The position numbers and the translations under genes were made by a program. Source: DATFDN01 sp963818885 (GTDB lineage: Bacteria > Pseudomonadota > Alphaproteobacteria > Acetobacterales > Acetobacteraceae). From it: a DNA stretch of 64,000 nt. The stretch covers positions 1 through 64,000 of the forward strand of contig CAWFTP010000004.1 in NCBI GenBank assembly GCA_963818885.1, written 5' to 3'. The notes beneath the pieces are model-generated. The model saw only the letters and a list, made by a program, of their open reading frames with translations, was not told where the DNA came from and searched no databases. The first letter of the stretch is position 1; the number at the start of each line of letters is the position of its first letter. Below, piece after piece: positions 26,046-34,764 of this stretch.

Positions 26046-26939
26046 TTGCTGATCAGCACGGACAACCACTTCGGTACTCAAACAGCACTACCCTGCCGAG
26101 CAGATGAAGATGTATTCACCCGGCAAAGCCGTGTAACTGTCTTAATGATTGTGGCTGCCAGCCTTAGTACATTGACCTTTGCGAACAAATCCTATGGTGG
26201 AGAGATCAATCTAGGTAATCTTGCGCTTGAAACGATGATGGAGGTGCAGCTACAGGATCAGATCTTGATCCAAGCCGTAATTCCTTGGAATCCAAACGAC
26301 ATTGTGCGGTACAATTACTCCTACAATACGTCCACCGGGGCATTTAGTTTTTCGACGATCCCGGGTCAATCTATTGCTGGGTTTCCATTTAGCTTCTCCA
26401 CAGCGGCTCAGCTGGATGCGTTGCATAGCGTCTGGAATTGGTTAGGAACAGGAGTGGTGGGAGGCACGCCCTTCGAGATCACGGGGGATGCAAGCGTAAC
26501 AGGCGACCCCAAGGAAGACATCAAGGGCAAGTATCACGACGACAATGGGAAGGAATTTGATGCTACTGCTTCCGTAGATATCGAAAAGACTGAGACCGGA
26601 GAAAAGAGTTCCGGGACAGGGACGGCAACAGACAAAGATGGAAAAGTGATCAAGACGGGCAAGGTCACGGATTTTGTCAGCTTGCAAAATCCCAAGAAGA
26701 CGCCCTGGGAGATCAATTTCTTGGAAGCCCCACCGCCCTTACCCGGCATCAAGCAGGCGTTCGACTTCGGTTTCGATACTCCGATTGGCCCGACTGAATT
26801 CCAAGGCTCCTTCACCCAGACCATTTCCGAGCCGTCCACTTTGACCCTTGTGAGTTTCGGTATCGTCGGCTTGATCGGCTTTTGCGTCCGGAGACACAAC
26901 GCTGCGGCGAACGCCGCGAGATCGACTTGTCCCATCTAG
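26046..26939 (+). CDS. exported PEP-CTERM sorting-domain protein
   Basis: A 297-residue secreted protein of unknown body function. An N-terminal export signal (TVLMIVAASLSTLTFANKSY) precedes a Ser/Thr/Gly-rich, probably beta-rich body without cysteines of note. The end has the three parts of a PEP-CTERM tag: SEPSTL, the hydrophobic segment TLVSFGIVGLIGFCV, and basic RRHN, followed by a short tail. Such tags are recognised by an exosortase, and exported proteins of this class often go with exopolysaccharide production; no exosortase gene lies in this window. The TTG start at 26046 has GGGAGG nine bases upstream; an internal ATG at 26145 would leave a signal without basic residues. Base composition is visibly less GC-rich than everything around it, suggesting transfer. 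Confidence 0.75.
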   Translation: MLISTDNHFGTQTALPCRADEDVFTRQSRVTVLMIVAASLSTLTFANKSYGGEINLGNLALETMMEVQLQDQILIQAVIPWNPNDIVRYNYSYNTSTGAFSFSTIPGQSIAGFPFSFSTAAQLDALHSVWNWLGTGVVGGTPFEITGDASVTGDPKEDIKGKYHDDNGKEFDATASVDIEKTETGEKSSGTGTATDKDGKVIKTGKVTDFVSLQNPKKTPWEINFLEAPPPLPGIKQAFDFGFDTPIGPTEFQGSFTQTISEPSTLTLVSFGIVGLIGFCVRRHNAAANAARSTCPI

Positions 26940-27204
26940 CCGCTGGGCTCGACGGTGCCGGTGAACGATCCAGAGATGTTGTCCGAGGGGTTGGGGCACC
27001 TGCGACAGTCTGGTCGGAGGCTTGCAGGGCGGCGAATGTCAGATTTGCTTCGGTAGAGTTGTCGATGGTCGCGGCCCGGAGGCGGCGGCAACGCCGACCG
27101 CGCCGATCACGCCGAGAAGCGCGATGCGGAGCCATCTGCACTGAAGCGGGTCGCGATCCTCCCTTCTGCCCTTTGCCGAACCGGACGTAATCCCGGTCGA
27201 CCGA

Positions 27205-27328
27205 ACCGATAAAGCATGAAACTCTTGGTATTCGTCTCGCGTGATCGCGCTGTCTGACCGGTATGTGCCTGCTCGGTATTTGATCACGTCAATCGAAAAC
27301 AGCGGCAGCCCCGTGACCTCCGCCAACC
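27205..27328 (-). pseudogene. P-loop kinase-like gene, 3' part, cut off by IS5 element
   Basis: Reading away from the IS5 element, the minus strand gives RLAEVTGLPLFSIDVIKYRA and then ITRDEYQEFHALS. This is the second segment of small adenylate-kinase-like (topology modulation/FlaR-like) P-loop proteins. Its P-loop half lies at 28577-28636 on the other side of the element. Beyond about 27205 the resemblance stops, so the gene is also truncated or decayed at this end. Confidence 0.6.
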
Positions 27329-28576
27329 GGACACCTCGAAAAACCGGTAGCGCCGACGCGTGCTGATCTGATTCGCTGACTGCCGCAGAAGCGGGGGCGA
27401 GGGATGGGGCGTCAGGCGGGTTTTTTCGACACCGATGAGCGGCTGCGAGCGTTGTCGGCGGCGGGCGACCCGCTCGAACGGCTGGCGGGGGTCATCAACT
27501 TCGAGCTGTTCCGGGCCGAGCTGGAGGCGGCATTGCCGCGCGCCGATCGCAGCCGAGGCGGCAGGCCGCCCTATGATGCGGTGCTGATGTTCCGCCTCCT
27601 GGTGCTGCAGACGCTCTACACGCTGTCCGACGAGCAGACCGAATACCAGTTGCGTGACCGGCTCTCGTTCATGCGCTTCGCCGGCCTCGCGCTACATGAT
27701 CCAGTACCCGACGCGAAAACCATCTGGCTCTACCGCGAGCAGCTCACCCGCGTCGGTGCGCTCGGTCGTGCGTTCGAGCGGTTCGACGCCATGCTGTGCG
27801 AGCGCGGCTATCTGGCGATGGCAGGCCAGATTGTGGATGCCACGGTGATCGAGGCACGCCGGCCGCGGCTGACCCGCGACGAGAAGCAGCTCGTGGGCGA
27901 CGGCGGCACACCGGACGGTGGTCGAAGGCGCGGACCCGGCAGATCGATCGCGACGGGCGCTGGACCATCAAGCGCCGTCGAAGAGGGGCCGCCCGAGGGT
28001 GCGCCGCGCCAGGCGGCGGAGATGCGGTGCCGGTGTTGGCTGCCAGAATATGTCGGTATCGACCGCGCGCAAGGCTTCATCCGCCGATTCACCGCACCCG
28101 GCCGCGCGGCACGACGGGAGCAGCTGGGCGCTGTGCTCGATCCAGATAACGCTGCCAGCGAGTGGGGCTGATAGCGCGCACGCAGCAATGCGAACCGGCG
28201 CTGATCGCGCGATGCGGGCCACGCCGCTGTTCCAGCGTGAAGGCGCTGGAGCGGCCGATGCCGCCGCACACGCTCGCGGCAACGTCATCCGCGTCCGGGC
28301 GCGCAGCCGCATCGAGCACGTCTGCGCCGCCAGAACGCTACATGGGCCGCGGGTGCGCCCCATGGGCCTGCTGCGCGCCACCGCCAAGATCACGCTGGCC
28401 AATCTCGCCTACAACAGCGCAGGCTGGTCTGGATCACGGGACAGCCGGCGCCCGTGATCGCGGCGAGGAGACGACAACCCAACCCGCCGAGCAGATAACC
28501 AGCCAGACCGTCCGGACCGGAAAGTCATCCGCAACACACCTCAACGCGACCGATCAGCCGGTTATTCGAGGTGTCC
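27329..28576. mobile_element. IS5-family insertion sequence with 4-bp target duplication
   Basis: The element is 1248 bases long. Its ends are inverted repeats: GGACACCTCGAAAAACCGG at 27329 and, reading inward from 28576, GGACACCTCGAATAACCGG (one mismatch in 19). AACC is duplicated on both sides (27325-27328 and 28577-28580), as expected for IS5-type transposition. Its transposase gene has several frameshifts, so it is probably no longer self-mobile. The insertion splits a P-loop kinase-like gene. Confidence 0.9.
27404..28457 (+). pseudogene. IS5-family transposase, degenerate
   Basis: Transposase of the DDE IS5 group. The N-terminal half is intact in one frame (MGRQAGFFDTDERLRALSAA, then RGGRPPYDAVLMFRLLVLQ, then DRLSFMRFAGLALHDPVPD and GQIVDATVIEA). 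After about residue 165 the frame changes more than once: a VGIDRAQGFIRR-like segment continues in the first frame, the HARGNVIRVRARSRIEHVCA segment is in another, and the end MGLLRATAKITLANLAYNSA stops at 28457. The first Asp motif (DATVIEA) is kept but the core between the Asp and Glu regions is scrambled. It fills most of the IS bounded by 27329 and 28576. Confidence 0.88.
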
Positions 28577-28636
28577 AACCGTCATGCCAAGGTGGACTTG
28601 CCACCCCCCGCATTGCCGAACAGCGCGACCTCTCAT
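28577..28636 (-). pseudogene. P-loop kinase-like gene, 5' part, cut off by IS5 element
   Basis: The minus strand reads VALFGNAGGGKSTLA directly up to the IS5 end, a P-loop (GNAGGGKS) typical of small adenylate-kinase-like proteins. The likely ATG at 28636 is one base out of frame with the P-loop. On joining the two flanks across one copy of the AACC duplication, the frame continues into RLAEVTGLPLF, with a TGA where CGA (Arg) would be expected. So the gene carries an insertion, a nonsense codon and a frameshift. Confidence 0.6.
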
Positions 28637-28737
28637 GGCGGGCAGCGCGCTACCGATGAGGGCCGCCGCCTATTCATCTGCCTCGTCAGACGGTGCGGGA
28701 TACGCCGAGGCCGCTCCACCCGTGAGCGCCCGCGGAT

Positions 28738-29686
28738 CTATGCCACAACACCTTCGAATACCCCGTACGGGTCGGACGCCGAAACGATGCGTGCCAGACG
28801 GAGACCGGCGTCCGAGAAGAGGCGGGCGTACTCGTCATCAGTCCTTTCCTGCCCGCCCGTCACAATCAGCATGTTGATGTCGCTCAGCAGCGTCGGCAGG
28901 GAGTGCTCCCGGTCGGCGAAAATCCTCCTCTCGACGACCGCAACCCTGCCGCCGTCACGCATCGCACGGCGACAGTTCCGCAGGACGGTGACCGAGCGCG
29001 CGTCGTCCCAATCGTGCAGCACGTTTGCCAGCATGTAGCAGTCTGCCGCCCTTGGGACGGACGCAAAGAAGTTGCCGCCGATTACCTCGCACCGATCGGC
29101 GACCCCTCTCGCTCGGAGCACCGTCGCGGCGCCCCCACGACCTCCGGTGCGTCGAACAGGATCCCGCGTAAATCACGGCGCGCCGTGAGGATCGAAGCCA
29201 GCAGGATGCCGTGCCCGCCTCCTATGTCGGCAACGGTGCCCGTATCTGGGAAGTCGTATTGGGCTGACACGCTTGCCGCCAATGCCGTTGTACGCTCCGA
29301 CATCGCAGCCTGAAACGCCGCTAGAGGATGTAGCCAAAGGATGCTAGGCCGCCCAAAGGGTCGGTCAGTAACGTCCAGCTGCGGACCGATGCGGGAACGC
29401 TGGTTCGCAGCTGCTGTCCGAGCGGGGTCAAGCCGAAGCTGCCTAACCGGACCCCATCGAATACGCGCAGCGCCGCCAGCAGGCGAAGAATGCGATAGAG
29501 GGACGGTGGATGCGTCTGCGTCAGCTCGGCCAACTCGTCGGACGTACGCGGACCGTCCGCGAGCAGATCGGGAATCGCGAGCTTGGCCGCGACGTAGACG
29601 GCGCGGGAGACGTGCAGGCCCTGAAACATTCGTAGGACCGCCGCCGCCGCATTCTCGGGGTGGTCTGACAGGCGCGACGCGCTCAT
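28738..29686 (-). pseudogene. class I SAM O-methyltransferase, broken into three frames
   Basis: Acetylserotonin/hydroxyindole-type O-methyltransferase family. The ATG at 29686 has GGAGG six bases upstream. Part 1 is the winged-helix dimerisation domain (AAKLAIPDLLADGPRTSDEL, then HPPSLYRILRLLAALRVF), ending near 29321. Part 2 holds the SAM motif VADIGGGHGILLASIL (29303-29082). Part 3 holds CYMLANVLHDWDDARSVTVL and MRDGGRVAVVERRIF to a stop at 28738. At least two frameshifts separate the parts. It looks like a recent pseudogene, since each part is still well conserved. Confidence 0.8.
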
Positions 29687-29800
29687 GACGACCTCCATAC
29701 CGTCGACGGCCCCATCGCGTCGGAGCGGTGTCGGCATTCAGGAACTGCGAACCCGATGATAAACTAGGCGTGCTCCGATCGTTTGATTAAAGTTAAGCCA

Positions 29801-30871
29801 ATGCGCCCTCTCCTTCTCGCCCTTCTCGCCTTCATGCTCGCCGCAGGCAGCGCCGCCGCCTCCCAGGTCGGGGAGCGCGACTTCACCGCAACCGGGCCGT
29901 CCGCCGCCCTCCGAGACGCGACGCACAGCGCGGCGCTGCGCATCACCGTCTGGTATCCCGCCGCCGCAAGCGCCGTGGAGGAACCGCTCGATATCGGCCC
30001 GCCCGGCCATCCGCTGTTCACGCCGGGCAGCGCGGCGCCGTCGGCACCTTTCGCCGACGAGGCGCGCCATCCGGTCATCCTGTTCTCGCACGGCTTCGGC
30101 GGGACCGCGCGCGTCATGGCATGGTTCGGCACGGCGCTCGCGCGCGCGGGCTACGTCGTGATCGCGGTCGATCATCCCGGCAACAACGGACGGGACAAAA
30201 TGACCGTCCCCGGGGCGATCTTGTTCTGGGAGCGTCCGGGCGACCTGGCCGCCGCACTCGCGCGCGTCAGCACGGACCCGGCGACGGCGCCGCATCTCGA
30301 CCTCTCCCGGCTGGGCGTATCCGGGTTCTCGGCGGGCGGTTTTGCCAGCCTGGCGGCGGCCGGTGCGCGCGTCGAGATCGACCGCTTCCGCGCCTTCTGC
30401 GCCGCGCACCCGAGGGACGGCATCTGCGCCCCGCAGAAGGAGTTTACCGTAACGCCGGCGCAAGCCGAGCAATTCCTCGCCACGTCCGAGGGCGCGGCGG
30501 AGATCGCACGCTCGCATCAGGACCTCGCCATCCCGGACGTGCGCGCGGTGTTCGTCATGGCGCCCGCGATCATCCAGAGCCTTGATCCCGACAGCCTGCA
30601 CCGTATCGGCGTGCCGGTCCGCATCATCGTGGGCGATCAGGATACCGTCGCCTCGCCGGCGACGAATGGAGATGTCGCGGCGGCGGCGATCCCCGGCGCG
30701 ACGATCCGCGTTCTGCCGCATGTCGGCCACTACGACTTCCTCGCCGACTGCACGCAAGCCGGCGATGCCGCTGTCCCGGTCTGTCCCACCAAGGTGCCGC
30801 GCGATCCGACGCATCAGGTGGCGATCGAGGACGCGCTTGCCTTCTTCGGCCGCACGCTCGGCGCTCCATGA
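29801..30871 (+). CDS. secreted alpha/beta hydrolase (dienelactone hydrolase/PAF-acetylhydrolase type)
   Basis: Exported serine hydrolase of 356 residues. Signal peptide MRPLLLALLAFMLAAGSAAA, then RITVWYPA and HPVILFSHGFGGTARVMAWF (oxyanion region). The nucleophile elbow is GVSGFSAGGFASLAAAG. The acid is likely D in IVGDQDTVASP and the base H in LPHVGHYDFLAD. The ATG at 29801 is preferred over a TTG 18 bases earlier because it starts the signal peptide. Its stop overlaps the start of the FAD oxidoreductase gene, so they are co-translated. The substrate is not known. Confidence 0.85.
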   Translation: MRPLLLALLAFMLAAGSAAASQVGERDFTATGPSAALRDATHSAALRITVWYPAAASAVEEPLDIGPPGHPLFTPGSAAPSAPFADEARHPVILFSHGFGGTARVMAWFGTALARAGYVVIAVDHPGNNGRDKMTVPGAILFWERPGDLAAALARVSTDPATAPHLDLSRLGVSGFSAGGFASLAAAGARVEIDRFRAFCAAHPRDGICAPQKEFTVTPAQAEQFLATSEGAAEIARSHQDLAIPDVRAVFVMAPAIIQSLDPDSLHRIGVPVRIIVGDQDTVASPATNGDVAAAAIPGATIRVLPHVGHYDFLADCTQAGDAAVPVCPTKVPRDPTHQVAIEDALAFFGRTLGAP

Positions 30872-32208
30872 CCGTGCCGGGCTGCGATGTCGCGATCATC
30901 GGCGCCGGCTCAGTCGGCGTCGCGGTCGCCTACTACCTCGCGACGCATCGGAACATGAGCCGCATCGTCCTGATCGATGCGGGCGACCCGATGGCGCTCA
31001 CCTCCGCGCAATCGGGGGAGAACTACCGCAACTGGTGGCCGCATCCGGTCATGACCGCGTTCACCGATCATTCGATCGACCTGATGGAGGAAATCGCGCG
31101 CGCCAGCGACAATCGCATCCACATGACGCGCCGGGGCTACGCGCTCGCCACCCGCGAGAGCGATCCGGCGAAGCTGATCGAGGCCCTGAATTGCGGCTAC
31201 GGCGAGGGCGCCGTCAGCATTCGCCTGAACGGCGCCTACGCGCCGGCCAATTCCGACGATTGGCGAAGCGCGCAGGATGGCGTCGACATTCTCACCGACC
31301 GCACGCTACTCCGCCGCCACTTCCCGAGCTTCGCGCCTGACGTCGCGAGCATCGTGCACATCCGCCGCGCCGGCGATATCAGCGCCCAGCAGCTCGGCCA
31401 ATTCATGCTGGAGCGAATCCGCGAGCAGGGCGGATGCCTGCAGCGCGGGCGCGTCATCGCGATCGAGTCGGATGCCGGTTTCACCCTCACTATCCAAGGC
31501 GCGGACGACACGACCCAACTGCGCGCGGATCGCCTCGTCAACGCCGCCGGCCCGTTCGCCGCCGACATCGCCGCGATGCTGGGCGAGGATCTGCCGGTTG
31601 CCACCATCTTCCAGCAGAAGGTCGCGCTCGAGGATCGCGCGGCGGCAGTCCCGCGCTCGATGCCCTTCGCGATCGACCTCGATCCCCAGACGCTCACCTG
31701 GACCGAGGAAGAGCACGCGATCCTCGCCGCCGATCCCGCCACCGCCGCGCTGCTCGCGCCCATGCCGGGCGGCGTGCATTGCCGGCCGGATGGCGCCACG
31801 TGGATCAAGCTCGGCTGGGCGATCAACCGCACCCCGAGCGACCCGGCCGCCGATCCGCCGCTCGACCCGAACTTTCCCGATCTGGTGCTGCGCGCTGCGA
31901 GCCGCCTCAATCCCTCGCTCGGTGTCTATCTCGGCCGCCTACCGCGCGGCGCGCGCCACTATGGCGGCTACTACACGATGACGGCGGAGAACTGGCCGCT
32001 GATCGGCCCGATGCGCACGCAAGGCGCCTTCGCCGCGGCAGCCCTGTCCGGCTACGGCACGATGGGTGCCTGCGCCGCCGGCGCGATCTGCGCGGCTTGG
32101 ATCGCCGGCACCTCGGTGCCAACCTACGCGCACCCGCTCAGCGCCGCGCGCCACGCCGACGCCGCGCTGATGCGCGGGCTGCTCGCCGCCGACCGCGGCG
32201 TCCTCTGA
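30868..32208 (+). CDS. FAD-dependent oxidoreductase, D-amino acid oxidase family
   Basis: Flavoprotein of 446 residues with an N-terminal dinucleotide fold (CDVAIIGAGSVGVAVAYYLA) and the family end GYYTMTAENWPLIGP with ALSGYGTMGACAAGA. Members oxidise the C-N bond of amino or imino acids such as glycine, sarcosine or D-amino acids; the substrate here is open. SAQSGENYRNWWP after the first strand is a DAO-type flavin-binding region. The start overlaps the hydrolase stop (ATGA). Probably cytoplasmic, as there is no signal. Confidence 0.87.
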   Translation: MTVPGCDVAIIGAGSVGVAVAYYLATHRNMSRIVLIDAGDPMALTSAQSGENYRNWWPHPVMTAFTDHSIDLMEEIARASDNRIHMTRRGYALATRESDPAKLIEALNCGYGEGAVSIRLNGAYAPANSDDWRSAQDGVDILTDRTLLRRHFPSFAPDVASIVHIRRAGDISAQQLGQFMLERIREQGGCLQRGRVIAIESDAGFTLTIQGADDTTQLRADRLVNAAGPFAADIAAMLGEDLPVATIFQQKVALEDRAAAVPRSMPFAIDLDPQTLTWTEEEHAILAADPATAALLAPMPGGVHCRPDGATWIKLGWAINRTPSDPAADPPLDPNFPDLVLRAASRLNPSLGVYLGRLPRGARHYGGYYTMTAENWPLIGPMRTQGAFAAAALSGYGTMGACAAGAICAAWIAGTSVPTYAHPLSAARHADAALMRGLLAADRGVL

Positions 32209-32260
32209 CCATGCGGCGCGCGATCTGCTACGCTTGGCTGCGAGGTTGGGGAGGACCGTC

Positions 32261-32329
32261 ATGGTGCGACGCTTTGACCATCTGACGATCGCGGTCCGCG
32301 ACCTCGACCGGGCGCACTGCCTCCTCTGA
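32261..32329 (+). pseudogene. remnant of a VOC/glyoxalase-family gene
   Basis: Only 22 codons: MVRRFDHLTIAVRDLDRAHC then LL and a stop. The HLTIAVRDLDRA segment is the first strand of vicinal-oxygen-chelate (glyoxalase/bleomycin resistance) proteins, including the metal-binding His. Everything after it is missing. It follows the FAD oxidoreductase by about 50 bases. Confidence 0.45.
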
Positions 32330-32360
32330 CTGAGGGAGCACCAGGCAAGGGGGCGTACAG

Positions 32361-33341
32361 ATGCCCGATGCGATTCCGCTCATCGACGTGGCCGACTTCC
32401 TCGCCGGCCGGCCGGGCGCGCTCGACGCGCTTGCCGCGCGGGTCGGCGACGCCCTGACCTCGGTCGGCTTCTTTCTTCTCACCGGTCACGATGTTCCGCC
32501 TGGGCTGATCGCGCGCACCTTCGCCGAGGCGCGGCGGTTCCATGACCAGCCGATGCCACGCAAGCTCGCGCTCAAACTCAACGAGCACAACAACGGCTAC
32601 ATGGTGATGGGCCGCTACGCGGTGCGCACGTCGGCGCTCAACAACAACGACAAGGGCGATCTGAACGAAGCCTTCTTCATCAAGCGCGAGCGCCCGCCCG
32701 ACGATCCCTTGCTGCGATCGGGACGGCGCTTCGTCGGCCCCAATGTGTGGCCGGAGGAGAGCGAGCTGCCAGGCTTTCGCGCCAACGTCCTCGAATACGC
32801 CGATGCGATGGACCACTTCAGCCGTCGCTTCCTTCCAGCGGTGGCGCGGGCGCTCGACCTGCCGGCGGACTCCTTCGACGCCGTGTTCGAGGACAGCCAG
32901 TTCACTCTCCGCCTCTCCCACTACCCGCCCGTCCGCGCCGAGGCCAACCAGTTCGGCATCGCGCCGCACACCGACAGCAGCTTCATGACCTTCCTCGCGC
33001 AGAGCGAGGTTCCCGGATTGCAGGTCCGTGTGCCGGGCGACGCCTGGGTCGATGTGCCCGAGATCGCCGGGTCTTTCGCGGTCAACTCCGGCGACATGCT
33101 GCACCGCTGGAGCAATGGCCGCCTGAAGTCGACCCCCCACCGCGCCCTGCCGCCGGTCGGCCGCGACCGCTACGCCATCCCGTTCTTCCTCGGGCCGCGC
33201 TTCTATCAGCGCATCGAATGCCTGCCGACCTGCACCGGCCCCGGCAATCCGCCGCGCTGGGAGCCGATCACCTACGCCCAATGGCAGGAATACTGGTACG
33301 ACGCGAACTACCACCCGAAGGATCAGCGCGACGTGGCGTAG
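32361..33341 (+). CDS. 2-oxoglutarate/Fe(II)-dependent (isopenicillin N synthase-like) dioxygenase
   Basis: Non-haem iron oxygenase of 326 residues. The N-terminal DIOX_N-like region is IPLIDVADFLAGRPGALDAL then VGFFLLTGHDVP. The iron ligands are H203 and D205 in IAPHTDSSFMTFLAQ and H260 in STPHRALPPVGRDRYAIPFF; R270 in the same block is the 2-oxoglutarate anchor. An AAGGGGGC ribosome site precedes the ATG. The substrate is unknown. It follows a FAD oxidase and a hydrolase on the same strand, which suggests a small catabolic or tailoring set, though a decayed gene separates them. Confidence 0.9.
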   Translation: MPDAIPLIDVADFLAGRPGALDALAARVGDALTSVGFFLLTGHDVPPGLIARTFAEARRFHDQPMPRKLALKLNEHNNGYMVMGRYAVRTSALNNNDKGDLNEAFFIKRERPPDDPLLRSGRRFVGPNVWPEESELPGFRANVLEYADAMDHFSRRFLPAVARALDLPADSFDAVFEDSQFTLRLSHYPPVRAEANQFGIAPHTDSSFMTFLAQSEVPGLQVRVPGDAWVDVPEIAGSFAVNSGDMLHRWSNGRLKSTPHRALPPVGRDRYAIPFFLGPRFYQRIECLPTCTGPGNPPRWEPITYAQWQEYWYDANYHPKDQRDVA

Positions 33342-33390
33342 GGGTGGGCTTGCGCGCGTCGACGGCGATCCTCGGTGAGCGGCATGGCGG

Positions 33391-33528
33391 AGCCGCCGCT
33401 TCTGCGACACCGAGAAACAGCCCTACGTCGCGGTCGAGCAGCTGAGGCGCTGGGCTGCTGAAGGCGTCAAGTTCCCCGTGCGCGACGCCGAGACGGGCGG
33501 ATGTCACGCGCGTCCCGTTGGCCTCCGC
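33391..33528 (+). pseudogene. remnant of a PhaR-like polyhydroxyalkanoate repressor
   Basis: SRRFCDTEKQPYVAVEQLRR followed by WAAEGVKFPVRDAETG matches the conserved DNA-binding N-terminus of PHA/PHB accumulation regulators (usual form RRLYDTEKQxYVTLEELRxW). The frame then shifts by one base to give ADVTRVPLASA, the next family segment. The start and the rest of the gene are missing. Confidence 0.5.
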
Positions 33529-33550
33529 CAGGGCTCCCGCCGCGGCGCCG

Positions 33551-34749
33551 TCATCCGGCCTTCCGCCCCCAGAAGATCGCCGGCGCCGATGCAAGCGCCA
33601 TCAGCACGACCGCCGCCCCATAGACATCGGCGGCCATCGTCAGCCCCACCACCGGCACCAGCGCCCGGTCAGCATCGCGGGCAGGCTGAACGAAAGATAG
33701 CCCGCGACAAAGAACGCCGATAGCAGTCCCCCTCGCTCGTCGGCCTTCGCGAGCGAGATCACCGTCCGCATCGTTGCCGACAGCGCGGCGCCAAACCCGC
33801 CGCCAGACACGACCGCACCGACCACATCAGCCAGACCCCTTGCGCGTGAACCCCGCCAGCGTCACCGCCACACCCGATACCAGCGCGGCGATGCTGCCGG
33901 CGAACAGGCGATTCGACGCGGCGGCGCGAAACGTCAGCGCGCCAGCACCGCGCTCAACGTCAGCGCACTGACGACGGTGCCACCGACGGTCGGCGTGGTC
34001 AGGCCCGTCGCGACGCGCACCAGCGAGGGCATCAGCGAGAAATAGAACCCGCCCAGCGCCCAGGACGCGATCGTCAGCGGCGTGACGCGCGCGAGCGGAC
34101 CGCGCGCCTGGGGTGGCACCGCACATGCGGGCGCAAGGACGCGAGCGCTCCCGGCTTGGGCTGCGCGGTCTCGGGCATGTGCCAAAGCACCATCGCCGCG
34201 GCCGCCGACAGCATCAGCAGGACAAGATACACGAGCTGATGCGGATCGGGCGCGTAGGTGACGAGAACGCCGGCCCCGAGACTGCCCGCCGTCAGCCCGC
34301 TGAAGGCGGTGATGCTGTTCAGGGTCGGCGCGCGCGTCCGCTCGGTATCCAGGATCGTCACGCCGAGCGTCGCGTTCGCGAGCCCGGTCGCGAATCCCTG
34401 CACCGAGCGGGCGGCGATCAAGGCGAGCGCGGAGCCCGCCGTCATGAACATCAGCATCGCGGCGGCGTTCAGTACCAGCGCCGCCAGGATAGCCGACCGC
34501 CGGCCGACATGATCGGAAAGCGAGCTGACGGTGAGCAGCGCAGTCAGCATGCTCAGCACGTAGGCCGCGAAAACCAGGGTCAGCGTGAAGGCCGTTAGCC
34601 TGAAGCTCTCCTGGTACTGCGGGTAGAGCGGTGTCGGCGCGGCGCCGCAGGCGGAGAACGTCATGGCTGCCAGTCCGCCGCGACTGTCGTCCCGGTGGGC
34701 GGCAGGCGCAGTCGGTCGGGCCGAACAGGACAGGCGATGCGCCGCTCAT
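33551..34749 (-). pseudogene. MFS transporter, several frameshifts
   Basis: Twelve-helix major facilitator exporter now split over at least three frames. The start region is at 34749. The first half is in one frame from 34664 (APTPLYPQYQESFRLTAFTL, then DHVGRRSAILAALVLNAAAM, then ARSVQGFATGLANATLGVTI), lost near 34130. The middle is in another (AAASNRLFAGSIAALVSGVA, 33950-33827). The end is in a third (VSGGGFGAALSATMRTVISL, then LSAFFVAGYLSFSLPAML). The last helix ends with FWGRKAG at a stop at 33551. The gene follows the SDR gene by about 15 bases and was probably co-transcribed with it. Confidence 0.75.
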
Positions 34750-34764
34750 CGGTTCCGCCTCCGC

